A stretch of DNA of 64,000 bases, from contig OX344761.1 of assembly GCA_947034895.1 (NCBI GenBank), forward strand, positions 89,603,447 to 89,667,446, in the 5' to 3' direction. This stretch comes from Rhytidiadelphus loreus (Eukaryota; Streptophyta; Bryopsida; Hypnales; Hylocomiaceae). The notes beneath the pieces are model-generated. The model did not search any database and was not told the DNA's origin. It saw only the letters and a list, made by a program, of their open reading frames with translations. Positions within the stretch are counted from its first letter, which is position 1; each line of letters opens with the position of its first letter. Below, piece by piece: positions 1 to 11,726 of the stretch. Made by a program: the position numbers and the translations under genes.

Positions 1-1700
1 ATGGGAAAAACACACTTGGAAAGACTTAGGCACTTAGGGGTTAACTAAGAACTTGATGAAACTAGTTGTTGCTATTGGATTTATAATGCACTCTATTTCT
101 TGAAATTAATATTTTTATTAAAAGAAACTCAAAATTTGAGAATGGGCAAAACAAAAAAGAGGGACAACAACCAAAATATAGTCACTTGGGTCATTAGGGA
201 TTAAATGAACAAACTTTATAATGTGTGTATGCCAATCGTAAAACAAGATTGGGAGTAACTTTGAAAGACTTGAAAGGCCTATGCAATTGTATAGTATATT
301 ATGAATTTGGTGGTATTTGATGAAAAAAACATTGACCAAATATTTTCGTACAAAGTAAATTAATGATCATGATCATGATAGTACATAAACAACAATGTAT
401 CACAATCCATCTAATATCAAACCACAATTGAAGAGTTATAAGCCTAGATATGAGTTGTATAGAGGAACCCTTTTTAAAATTGAACCTTTAAGTGTCAACA
501 CGGACATTTTGACATCCGATGGATGACATGGAAACTTCTTAGTAGGATAGAAGTACAACTATTCATCCTCAAAATTTTATTGTGGAAAGAGGAAGTCTTC
601 TACACTCGTTTGACTACCAATGAGTACTTTTGCTATTTCTTAAACCAATGATCAGTCAAGAGGGTAATGAAAAGGGATGATTTCCAAGGTCACACGTTTG
701 TCCTTCAAGGATTAATCCCCTCTTTAATTATGATTTTTCCATGAAAGTCAAAAAAGAAGATGCTTAGAAAATGTCCCAACCATGAAATGTTCACCACTGG
801 TACATTTGAAACTCTAATATTATCCATCATCCACCTCTCCAAGCTTTGAGAGTTGGGGTAGTAGTAGATTTAGCAGTTAGCGCAACCCAATTTCAATTGT
901 ACCTCCAATCAGTCATCGTACTTCTGAAATTTTAAACCGTACCAAAAGAAAAGCACGTGCCACATCAGCTTAAAAGCGTTGCAAATAGGTGCACCTACCT
1001 TTCCCGGAATAGTCTCCCCCATTTCAACCACGACCATTTCCACGTGCACATCACCCCCCAAAATATTCAAACCCGGGGCCCTTATTACCGGCACCTGAGA
1101 GTCCCCTTTTTTACAGTACAGCGAGGTACAGGCATACAGAAGTGATTTTTTAAAGTTTTTTTTGAGGCTGGGTAGAAGTGATTTTAAAAATCATTTTGGA
1201 GAAGTAGCCAACTGTTTCTTGAATACTCACTTGGGGTGATACATGGGTGATATTAGTATCAAAAGTAGATGATACCTAGATAAGATTTGGCTATTGGTCT
1301 TAAAAAATTAGTAATAATCTAGCTAATTTTTATTGAAAAAAATGAAAATTTCTTTGACAAAAAAAAGCCAACGTCTTTTGGTAGTTGCAGCCAATTAGAA
1401 AAAAAAAAACCCATGTTCCTTGGTAGTGTGACACACACCTTGGAATGTGGTTGGATTAGAAAATTAGAAAATTACTTTTACATTTACTCTATTCTACTGT
1501 GGCACCGCCACGGGGCACACTACACTACTGTAGTGCTCAGTACGATCTCAACTGAAGTGAAGATATTCAGTTCAGTTGTCCCCACTGCAACAGTTTCATT
1601 CATTCCCAGAGAATTTAACGAATACACCCAAAAATATTCCCCCCAAAAAATTACTCCGAATTATCACTCCCCCCCCAACCCTTCCTGCCAGCTGCCCTTC
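1..1700. other. AT-rich intergenic DNA with no gene seen
   Basis: I find no open frame resembling a protein family here; the frames present are short and lack domain features. Two perfect G-box hexamers (CACGTG) lie at 954-959 and 1041-1046, and a third lies just beyond at 1736-1741. They are more than 1.3 kb upstream of the MLO start codon, so any link to MLO is speculative. The rest is low-complexity AT-rich sequence. Confidence 0.6.
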
Positions 1701-1731
1701 ATTCATTGGCCCCCAATCGTTGGGAACCGCA

Positions 1732-1938
1732 ATGACACGTGGACAGCAGAAAGCCAAGGCGCAGGGAATCCAGGTCAAAAGGATTCCTCGCAGCAGCAAA
1801 GACGGCGCAAATCCAGCCACCAAGGGTCGGTCCCACGCCGACGCGCTCTCTGCCAAGTCTCTCCTTCCACACTTTGGTTTCCGTTGTTTTTTGGAGATAA
1901 AACAAAACAAGCCTTCTGGCTGGGTCAGGGTGGATTGA
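1732..1938 (+). other. Possible orphan first exon with ZNF706/SERF-like start
   Basis: A frame from ATG 1732 begins MTRGQQKAKAQ, followed by a basic Ser/Ala-rich stretch. That opening resembles the conserved N terminus of small zinc-finger proteins of the ZNF706 type (ARGQQK...). The expected C2H2 finger is absent: the frame runs on without a Cys pair and ends at 1938. The local sequence is GC-richer than its surroundings and has a G-box at 1736-1741. It could be a first exon whose partner I did not find, a decayed copy, or chance. I would not call it a gene on this evidence. Confidence 0.15.
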
Positions 1939-2135
1939 CCCCCTCGCTCGTCCTTACCAGGGGTGCATGTAAAAAAAAAGCCCCCTATTTTGGGCCGTTC
2001 TAGGGTATACTCTCGGCCTCCCTAGACTAATTTGGGGTCTCTGATCGCAAAAATGAATTAAAATTTTGCAAAAAAAATCATGTGCGGAAAATAAATAATT
2101 CCAGGGTTTGCCCGCAGGGCCGAGCGAGGGGGTCA
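1936..2135. mobile_element. Short terminal-inverted-repeat element (MITE-like)
   Basis: A perfect 15-bp inverted repeat (TGACCCCCTCGCTCG at 1936-1950, its complement at 2121-2135) encloses about 170 bp of non-coding DNA. A 12-bp direct repeat, GCCTTCTGGCTG, occurs outside it at 1911-1922 and 2146-2157. It lies some bases from the ends, so it is not a simple target duplication. The size and structure fit a non-autonomous DNA element, but no family is recognised. Confidence 0.4.
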
Positions 2136-2769
2136 GTTCTCCCTGGCCTTCTGGCTGACACATCGACAACACCCAAATGCATCTCCTCAACCGCTTCAAA
2201 TGTATCTTAACTTAACTTACTGTACTGTACACCCAGAATTTCAACAGTGTCAAAAAAAAATTACAAGAAATTGTACAGTACTGTACACCCAAACTTTGAA
2301 ACTTTGTGAACCTTCGAACTTGGTTCGATCAGTCAGTTGCACCACGCGTCTTGTGCCACCCGGAGAATACGCAATACACTCATGATGGATCCAAATCCTC
2401 AAGCGCAAGCCAGTACAACAGTGACCAAGGCCGGCACGAGACCTGGGATACAGGAACTTGGTTAGATATTGTTGGGCGTTGGACTTTGGAAATTTCGTGA
2501 GATTTGTTCCGAGGTATTGTTATGGTGTGGGAGCTTGTAGCCGACGAGAGTATGGAATTGGTGATGTAAGCTGCGAAGTTCGCTAGTTTGGGGAAGCTTT
2601 GGGGGGTATTCGTTGTCCGCTGAGAGCAATATTTTTGGGTGAACTCTCATGTGTGGGTTTTCATTGTGTGGAGTGAGGGCTTGGAGGATGTAGGCAATGA
2701 GGACGGGAATCGAAGAAAGCTCTTTGTATTGTTGCGAAGGTCTTGGGGGAGTGCAGGGAGACAAACTTT

Positions 2770-3070
2770 GAGCGAGCGAGCGAGCGAGCTTGGGTTGAAG
2801 ACACTGTGAAGACCTTGAGCTGGGCTTGTAGACCTGAAGAGTTGCTTGAAGAGCGTGAACTTGGCTTGAAGAGCTTGAACTTTGGGTGAAGAGATTGTGG
2901 TTTGATTGAAGAGATCAATTTTGGAGTGAAGAGCTTGAGCTTTTGGTGAAGAGAGACTGAGTTTTTGAGTGAGTTTTTGATTGAGGGGATTGAGATTTGA
3001 TTGAGGAGATTGAGTTTTTGATTGAAGAGCTTGAGATTTTGATTGAAGAGCTTGAGTTTTGAGGGAGGAT
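2770..3070 (+). repeat. Purine-rich GAAGAGCTTGA-type repeats in the MLO leader
   Basis: Just upstream of the MLO start codon the + strand is a chain of imperfect short repeats built on TTGAAGAGCTTGA and TTGATTGAGGAG. A small (GAGC)n microsatellite precedes it at about 2772-2789. More than ten related copies run almost to the ATG at 3079. The region probably lies in the 5' leader or core promoter. The opposite strand reads as a Leu/Phe/Lys-rich open frame (2661-3236), which I take as a by-product of the repeats. Confidence 0.6.
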
Positions 3071-3078
3071 TATTGGCG

Positions 3079-6000
3079 ATGGCGGGTGGTGAAGAAGAGG
3101 AGGTTTCTTTGGAGCAGACGCCTTCATGGGTAGTATTTGTTGTAAGCACGGTGTTTGTAGTCGCGTCTCTGTTGTTGGAGCGAGGCATCCACCGGCTCGG
3201 CAAGGTGAGACAGTCAAGCTTTACTTTTGCTGCCAATCCATTCGGATTGTTCTTTCCATAGCCAACTTGTTTGCCATACGTACGATTTTCATTCTGTACC
3301 TAGGTGTGTGGAACTCAAATCTGGAGCTTGGTGGTTGGAAATAGTACATGTACTTTTTCCACATGTCACCGGGGTGTAGCTTTGAGTTACGTAGCATGAT
3401 CTCAATGTAGATCCTACGATTATGGGTGAAGCGAGCACATCTTGGGAAACGGAGTGTCAGAATAGAGGATGTATATTGGTTATCACTTCAATGGCTACCT
3501 GCAGAATATGTTACCCAGATTATAAGTCTCCATTTAGATTAATTACGAGCAGTGTCACCTTCATCGTCACTATGCTCACCTGCCAATTCTGAAATTCTCT
3601 GTGAACACCATTTCTGAGTACTCTTCCCATTGAACTGCAATTGGAAGGTTTGAAATGGAATTGTTGTGTGTGTGTGTGGATCTGTATTGCAGTATTTTAA
3701 GAAGAATGACAAGAAAGAATTGTTTCACACTCTCGAGCAGATCAAGAACGGTAAGTCTGCCAAATCTCGAAGAGGCTGTTTTGGTGGCTGTCGAGTTTTG
3801 CGATGTCAGGAGTTTCTTGTTTCCTTCTCATCTGTTGCATTGATCAATGGACAGCTTCTACATTGATCATTATCTTGTCTCTCCTTTCACATGACTGAAT
3901 CCATCATTGGCTCAATAGTGGAGACCTATTCAATGATGGGGTACATCAATTGGGCCCCCCCCTTTTTTTTGGTAAATTTCATTGAGGGGTGAAAATGCGC
4001 ATCTTTTTGCAGAGCTGATGCTGTTGGGGTTCATCTCCCTGCTGCTCACCGTCTTCCAGCCCAAAGTGGCCTCCATTTGTATGCCAGAGCGGCTGTCCCA
4101 CCGAATGCTGCCCTGCTCATATGAAGCTCCTGCGGAAGGGCCAGCGGCTGAAGCGCCAGCAGCCGCGCGTCGGCGCTTGTTTGCTACGGAGGCGACCACC
4201 ACAACCCATTGCGGAGCGGTAACACAACAATCCATGCCTCATTTTTAAGCTGACAACAAGAGACTTAACTTTGCCACAAAAAGATGAACCCTAACTCTAG
4301 ATCTATTCCACGCAAACCTCTTTACTACAAAACGATGAAGCCCTCGTCTCTCTAGATCTACTACTACTCAAACCTCTTTATTACGACCTTCTCTAGTAGA
4401 ATGACATTCTAGAATATCCTGCACACATGTTACACTGGCATTGATTGCAACACGCTTGTCTCACGTTCAATCTATGGCATAGTCAAAATGTTGGGACCCC
4501 ACTTGGTAAGACAATAAAAGGTTTGAGTGTACTGTGATTTCTCCTATTAGTCAGAGCGCAAAATTAATGTCACTACATTAATTGATTTCTAGGAAGATTA
4601 GTTCAATTCATGCAGTAATGTTTCAGCCTGCACTGCTTTAAAGCATTATTACTTTTGGGAGAGTAGTGTCACATTTCACTGAAATTGAGGATAAATCAGT
4701 GAAGCTGAAGGTTTTCGTTCTAGGTCAAGTCACTAGAATTGCCTCACCAGAAGTGTCCTAGGTTTAGGGTTTGAACACCAAATCCATACTTCACAATGTG
4801 AGAATTTCTTCGAGTTGCAACTTCCTGTACATCTTAGTTTCGTGATGCATGCATCAACTACTTATACCTAAGAGGATGTGCAAGAAAGAAACCTAAGAAA
4901 TTCATTTCCAGTAATGGAATGAATGTTGAAATGTGTTGTTTGATTGGTTGTCGCAATTCCAAGGTTAAGGTTGTGGTATCTTTGCTGAACTTGGGTCGTT
5001 GTTGTTGCAGGGCAAAGTGCCCGTGATTTCTGTCGAAGGTCTCCACCAGCTGCACTTATTCATCTTCGTCTTGGCTGTCATTCACGTCGTGTACAGTTGC
5101 TTCACTGTTCTTGTGGGCTTGGCCGAAGTAAGATGATCTTCTTCTTCTTCTTCTTCCAAACACAAGTCTCTCATTGACAGGGTTTTGTTTTCGTCTCTTG
5201 TCATTTTCATTTTTACATGGCTTTGTATGTTTGATTTTGACGTGAAAGCTTTGATGTGATCAGGTGCACAGCTGGAAGAAGTGGGAGACTCAAGCTCGTC
5301 AAGAAGGATCATTAGCTGCAGACGAAGGTAAAGAAAATCACTTAACTCAAGTTACCTCAAGGAGTGTGGCAGCTGCCCCAATTCACAACAAGAATCTACA
5401 ACAAGAGAGAAAAATTAAAACGTCCTTTCAGTGAATTGAATAATATTATGGCGATCTGGGTCTCAAAGGAATAGAGAGTCCTGCCTGTTAAAAGGAATAT
5501 GTACTTTTGTTCTTGTAGATGATCTTGTGGGCTTTGGACAAACATATTCTTAATGTACATGGATTCCGTGGAAAAATTGGAGTTCTTTTTCTCTCTAACT
5601 GTTGTCTCAAGAAATGGAGAGTTTGTTCTAATCCCATTATTGTGACTGCTTGAAAGGTAGTTGTAATACATGTCAATTAATTTACATGTGCAACAAATTG
5701 TGCTACAGACAATGAGAGTGACAAACATAAACAATATTGCCATAATGTCATTGAAGAGAGGTCAGATTAAAGGAATTAGAGTGTCCTTCCTTCCTTCCTT
5801 TATTTATTTTTGGTTGTGTGCAGCCATTAGGACAAAGCACCATCACAACGAGCAGCACAAATCTGAGCGCAAGACTGAGAACCACAAGGCGGGTGAAAAC
5901 TTCACGGAAGGCCGAATCAAATACAAATTCTTGCACCAGTCCAGAACTGGTTTAAATCTTGACGCCTATGTTGTAAGTTCAGATTCTTAAACCTTAAGAA

Positions 6001-9000
6001 AGTCACTCTTTGTCTTTAGAAGGCAATAGAAATGCAATAACTCAAGGCATAATTATTGGGGTACCTCATGAAGCAATTCATAGTACTTTCAATATTGTTG
6101 ACATATTCCACAAATATACACTAATCTTTTTGAAGAATGTTCTTGTATTCAGTTATCAACGTCTTAGTTTATTGTGAAAATCATTACAAATGTTAGGGAG
6201 GCACAACTGAAATGAAAACTATCAATGTGATTGCAGTACAGCTTCTTTCGGCAATTTGGGAAGCCTATCTACAAAGCAGACTACTTGTGTCTCCGTATGG
6301 GCTTCATCGCAGTAAGTGAGATCTGTTTTTGACTTTGAAAAATAGTAAACCACTTGCTGGAAATTTGAAAATTGGATAAATGTTCTTAGATTTGGATGTA
6401 TGATCTGGTTATATGAGTGCAACATTTGATTCTTTAACAAATGTATATGAAACTTTGCCGCTTTTATTGCTCTGAAGTTGTTTGATTATATTTTTTTGTT
6501 TATGTTGATATAATTTTCATTTTTTGATTTGTGGTACATGAATTGTTGAAAATGAATAGTTGGAACTTTTTGTAATACTAGGCTCATGATCTGGGTGCTA
6601 AATACGACTTTCATAGCTACATCCGACGAACAATGGAGGAAGACTTCAAACGTGTAGTGGGCATCAGGTCTTGAAACTAAACCATCTCTACATGATTGAT
6701 TCATTTGATAAAAGCTTTGGGTGTAAGTTAAGTTAATCCTTTTAAGGACAAAGGATGAGTGATTTTAAAATGACCATCTTGATGGTTCATATTGTGGAAA
6801 GTGTATTTGAAAAGATGGAAAATCTTGATATCATTAGATTGAGTGAAGAACCCATTGTTTGTGTGGGTACAAGAAATTTAATTGAACGATAGAAATTCCC
6901 ATTATTTACACGTCAAAATTAGTTCAAACACATGAGGTTTGAAACATAGATTTCTTTTCTTGTATTTATTTGACACTTGGATTTGGATCCATATATTGGT
7001 TAACTAACTTTTATTCCTGTGTGTACAACAGTGCTTTTCTATGGGCGTTTGTTTGTATTTTCTTACTCTTGGATATCAACGGTTTGTTCCTCCTGTCTCT
7101 CTAAAACTCGTTACATGTTTGTGTTAATTTGCATTTCAATGGCTTTTATCCGCATCATCCCTTATTCTTATTCTTTTGGTGATCTTTGAATTTCAGGCTG
7201 GTACACCTACTTCTGGATCGCATTCATTCCTACAATTGTAAGCTCCAAAAACATCTAAGAACAAAATGATCACACATTGCTTAACCTAAACAAAAAATAG
7301 AAAACCCTAGAAGCCAATAGTTGATGATCATAGTTAAACTTCCAAAACATGCTTCTAGTGCACACTCAATAAGCATATCTCTGCAATCAAATGCAACTTT
7401 AATGACATCCAAACAACTTCTCGATGAAACCTTAAATCTTGATGAAACTTTTTGGGGGTTGCAAATTCCATTCAATTAGGACATGATTTATTTTTTATTT
7501 TGTTGTTACAATTTGTTATACAATTTGTTGATGAGTGCATGAATTTGTGATTTGCAGTTAGTGTTGATTGTGGGAGCCAAGCTGCAGCATATCATTTTGG
7601 ATTTGGCCATTGAAATCCGAGGAGGGGTGGAGAAGCTGAGCTTGTCAACATTGGATGACATGGATGATGATTTTAAGAAAGCGGATGAAGCCATTGTGGT
7701 CCAACCGATGAAGCCCAGGGATGACTTGTTTTGGTTCAAAAGGCCACGTGTCCTCATCCAACTCATTCACTTCATCCTCTTTCAGGTACGCAACAATAGT
7801 CTTTTTATTTATTTATTTATTTTACTTTTTGAAAAAGTGTTGGGATGGTGATCACTTAAAATTTGGTGAAGCACTAAATTTTTACATTCATCCATCTTTT
7901 CGGACCAAAAAACACTTTTCAATTATATTCATGTACTTCTTCATCGAATTTGGTGAGTTCATCCATATTTTAAATAGAAATGGATTTTTTTTGGCAAAAG
8001 AAGTCTACTTTCATATTGCAAAAAGTAGAGATTTATTTTGAAATGGTGCCTAACCCCGTGGTGCCCCCCTGCAAAGGGCTAGTACACAATAGTTCAAGCA
8101 TAGCATTATTTATCTTAGTTGGTGTTCCAAAGATTAATAAAAGAGAGGCAATTTTTTTTTGTCTTTGTTAGTGGTGAAAATTTCAACAAGTTGGTTTCTC
8201 AAGTTAAAGGGATTGTGTTTTTTGTAGGTTCTAAAATTTTAGATTTTATTTAAGTGGAAGGAGAGTAAGAAGCGATGGGCTGATTGCATGATGGTGATTT
8301 GATACATGTTATATCAACAAAATTAATTACAAAATTTGTTGACTTGTGGAGACATTATTGTCTCATTGTTGAATAATTTTATGACTGCCATCCCATATTG
8401 AAATTTTTATCACAAGTCCAAGAGATAATAGAGTTAATTGTAAAGTGTGTGCAATGAGGGACTAGGAGCTAGAGTTTGAGAAAAACACAAGATGAAACTC
8501 CTTGAAGCACCCAAACTTGGTCTAATGAAATTTGGTATTGTGTTTCTTTTGCATTATTCTTAGGAAACACCCCTTCTACAAACTGGGGTTCACTTTACAA
8601 TTAACTCTAATATAGAATAGTTTTATCACCAATTTGACTTCATTGTTCATTTTTGCAGAATGCCTTCGAGCTTGCTTTCTTCTTCTGGGCATTGGTGAGC
8701 AAACTATACCATTTTACCTAAAAATAAAAATCAGTGGACATGGTAAATTTTTTAAGTTTCAAGGATTTTTAAAATTTATAGTTATCAGAAATAAACCTCC
8801 AATTATGTAGCCAATCTAATTGCAATCATCTAATTAGTATCTTTTCTAAGTTTTCTCTTCTCTTTGTGAAACCTTGATTCATTTTAAATTTGTTGTTTTG
8901 CAGTTTACCTATGGATTCAATTCATGCCTGGTGGGGAAGAAATGGATGATCATTGTCCGCCTTGGAATGGGGTAGGCTCTCAACACTTTCATATCATGGT

Positions 9001-10728
9001 TTTATATTTCTTCGGTAAATAATTGTAAGTGTAGGCTGGGTTTAGGAGAATCATTTTAAAATAGATGCCAAATTTTCTTGGAAATCCCCCCACCTACCCA
9101 CCCCCAAAAAACAGTGTTTCGAAATAAAAATTCTCAAAATTCTATGACCCTATTGGTTTAGTTGAATTTGATTATATGATGTTAAAAAAAAGCTCATTGG
9201 GTGATTTTGATTGCACAGGATCTTTGTACAAATACTTTGTAGCGCCAGTACTCTTCCTCTGTATGCTCTCGTCAGCCAGGTGAGCCATCTTCTCCCCCAA
9301 AGTGATGCCAATTTCTTTTTTCATTATTTTCTGCAATTTGTACATATTATTTACTAAGCAAGTAGTAACAACATTCGCAACAACAACACATTGCATAAGA
9401 AACATAGTATTTTCTTTAGATTGTCAAAACTGAATTTGAAATTTTAAAACTCAAGAGCACTTCTGAATTTTAAATGAAATGTGCAAGGATGAATATGCAC
9501 AACGAGTGGTGACATTGTGCACTTAATATAATAGATAAATGCACAAAATTGTTATAAAGTATAGTCATTAGTTCATTTTTTTGGGTCTCTCTCGTGCATT
9601 TTTTGTAAATTTGATGTTATTTAACCACACGATGATGATGGTAGATGGGAACCACCATCAGGTTCACCGTGTTCAACTCCGAGCACACGGTGAATGCCAT
9701 CCAAGGTTGGCGCGAGAACGCGGCAAAGAAGAAGCACGCCAAATCCGGTCCTGTGCGATTATCCCACCGTTTGGGGGGCATTGTAGGCTTAAGAAAGACC
9801 CGAGATGTCCATGGCCATAGTCATGATCATGAGCATGCCAAAGACATTGAGCTTCCTCCCCATCATAAGCTTGGCTCCGAGCAAGGACACCCACATCCTC
9901 ATCCGGGTCATGCCCATCCGCATCCTCATTCCCATCCCCACCCACATCAAGGTAATCAACCAACTTTCTAAACCTATGACTATGCAAATTAATTCAAGTC
10001 CATCGCAAGTTTGAGTATCGCAAGACCCCTCATTGCACTCGTTGCTTGAATTTCAATGAATTTTTCGAGGAAACCAATGTGGTTTAGTTTGTGTGAATAT
10101 TGAACATAGTTCAAATTAAAATGAATTGTCAAATTGTTTTTTATAAATTTTATTCAAGTCCAAGAATGTGATGTAATACAATTAGTGCATCTCAGTAGCA
10201 TTTGAATCCTCTTTAGTATATAGATTGAATTCAATCTTGAGTAGTTAGTATAAATGATCCTAGTGTATGATGATTCAAACATCAATGAGATCATTCATCA
10301 TCGGAGACCCTTTTTTTGTAATTTAAAAGTAGAAATCTGCTTGGTAGAGTTTTATTTATTTATTTATTTATTTATTTATGAGGGTCCTTGAAAGTACTTT
10401 TTTCTATCTTTTATTACTAATTTCTCAATTTCATTTTTTCTTTTTTTTCTTTTTTTCAGATGATTCTCACACTGTAGAGATTCGTCCATCGCCACTGATA
10501 ATCACAAACAAGAATCCCACTTCAGCAAGCAACCCAAGCTCTACTCCACCCAATCCCAATCCCAATCCCAATGCCAATGCCAATGCCAATGCCAAAGAAG
10601 CTCCTCCCACGAAAGCAACAGCCAAACCATCTGCCTTTGCCAACCTCACCAAACTGGCTCTGGAAAAGGAGAAAGAGAAAGGCGTGGATCCTGGAAACAA
10701 CACTCACAACAACAATGAAGCTCCTTAA
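3079..10728 (+). CDS. MLO: MLO-like seven-transmembrane, calmodulin-binding protein
   Basis: MLO proteins are plant plasma-membrane proteins with seven transmembrane helices and a cytoplasmic calmodulin-binding tail, linked to powdery-mildew susceptibility, tip growth and calcium signalling. Exons: 3079-3204, 3693-3750, 4013-4218, 5011-5127, 5264-5327, 5824-5972, 6237-6311, 6582-6667, 7032-7081, 7197-7237, 7558-7785, 8659-8694, 8904-8971, 9219-9279, 9645-9951, 10460-10728. Phases join cleanly to 646 aa. Diagnostic segments are LEQTPSWVV near residue 11, LMLLGFISLLLTV, GKVPVISVEGLHQLH, DFKRVVGIS and LLLDINGWYTYFW. The first extracellular loop holds paired cysteines. The calmodulin-binding segment AIQGWRENAAKKKHA is near residues 473-487. 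The tail is unusual: a long His-Pro run (HPHPHPGHAHPHPHSHPHPH) followed by an Asn-Pro/Asn-Ala repeat. The first ATG in family register, at 3079, was chosen as start. Family assignment is very secure; individual exon ends less so. Confidence 0.93.
7821..8075 (+). repeat. Dispersed repeat, copy 1 (in MLO intron 11)
   Basis: About 255 bp of non-coding sequence that recurs in reverse complement at about 25210-25460. Shared landmarks in order are ACTTTTTGAAAAAGTG, AAATTTGGTGAA, ACATTCATCCATCTTTT, TTTTCAATTA, AGAGATTTATTT and GAAATGGTGC. The copies are diverged by substitutions and small indels. No coding capacity or clear terminal repeats are visible. Confidence 0.7.
8429..8609. mobile_element. 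MITE-like element in MLO intron 11, 19-bp TIRs, possible TA target duplication
   Basis: TAGAGTTAATTGTAAAGTG at 8429-8447 is matched by its exact reverse complement at 8591-8609, enclosing about 140 bp of non-coding DNA. Taking the outermost TA on each side as the target duplication gives a 17-bp TIR and a structure like Tc1/mariner-related (Stowaway-type) MITEs. It sits in intron 11 of MLO, well away from both splice sites, so it should not alter the protein. Superfamily placement is inference. Confidence 0.6.
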
Positions 10729-11038
10729 ATTAAATTAAATTCCCGGCAAAGCTTGAGAATTCAGTTTCATTCACAGGACTCAAATTGTGTGATAACTTTG
10801 GAGTGCTGTGTTTAGCGAATTCTAAGGGTTTGGGTTTAACAGGAAAAGTCGAGTTTTGTAGATGTTAGTAGTAGACTTAAAATGTTGTGGAAGAGTAATT
10901 CTCAAGTGGGGTACAGGAAGTATGTACTTACTTTGGTGTATGAAACAAGCGGACACTGTAAGAGAAAAGGTATTATTTGAGTACCGGATTTACAACCCAT
11001 TTACAGTTATTTTGGACTATGAGGTGGGCCCTCCCTCC

Positions 11039-11258
11039 CAAACCGCCACTTTTTGCTACTGTGCCTAAATACTATTATTAGATTGGTCAATTTTTTTTTC
11101 ATATTTTCTTGTTGGCAAGTGAAAGGAGGTTCCAACGCACCAAAGAATGTGGCATTTTGATACTATATGCAAAAGTTATGAAGGGCCAAAGGTTTTTTTT
11201 GGTAGAGGCTCTAAATTCGTTTCTTTGACATAAGTGCATATTGATTTTGGAGATGTAC
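11039..11258 (+). repeat. Dispersed repeat family B, copy 1
   Basis: A 220-bp segment that recurs in the same orientation at 60226-60440, about 49 kb away. Both begin CAAACCGCCACTTTTTGCTA and end GATTTTGGAGATGTAC. Shared internal blocks include AAGTGAAAGGAGG, ACCAAAGAATGT and TTTTTTTTGGTAGAGGC. No terminal inverted repeats or coding frame are visible. It is likely a fragment of a high-copy element. Confidence 0.75.
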
Positions 11259-11673
11259 ATTGGGTGATGGTGGCGGTTTTAGGGAGGATGTGATATTGAG
11301 TGTTTCCACCTTATATAACTTGTCAATGAGGTCATGGTTGCTTTGGTTCTTATAGTGGTTGATGCTTTTAATAAACAAGGATGGTGTTTTAAGGTTGGAT
11401 AATCCCCATTGCTAACATCTGAAGACATAATTTTACTTTTATTGATTGTACACCTCAAATTGTCCAAATAAGCATGCACATGTTGAACATGGTTTCTATT
11501 GTAATTTTTTGTTGAATCTTGTTGGGAGACAAGACGAGATTCTAGATTCTCTTCTTATCAAATTTAGTATGATTGAGGCAAAGGTATGAGAAGGTGAGAT
11601 TCCTAGTGACATCCAATCTTTTGACAAGGCTACACCTTCATTTGGTGTTCACTTTGTTGACTTTGGTCCAAAA

Positions 11674-11726
11674 GGAAAGAGACTTTGCATCAACAAAAGC
11701 TACCCTAAGGAAGTTTGAGTACCTAC
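11674..11726 (+). repeat. Short dispersed repeat family C, copy 1
   Basis: A block of about 50 bp built on CTTTGCATCAA, AAGCTACC and TAAGGAAGTTTGA recurs in the same orientation at 21077-21126. The match fades outside these limits. It is probably a remnant of an interspersed repeat. Confidence 0.55.

Noticed and set aside
2661..3236. Leftward 191-codon open frame opposite the MLO leader
   Set aside because: Its Leu/Phe/Lys repeats are the complement of the GA-rich leader repeats and it overlaps the MLO first exon; no domain is visible.
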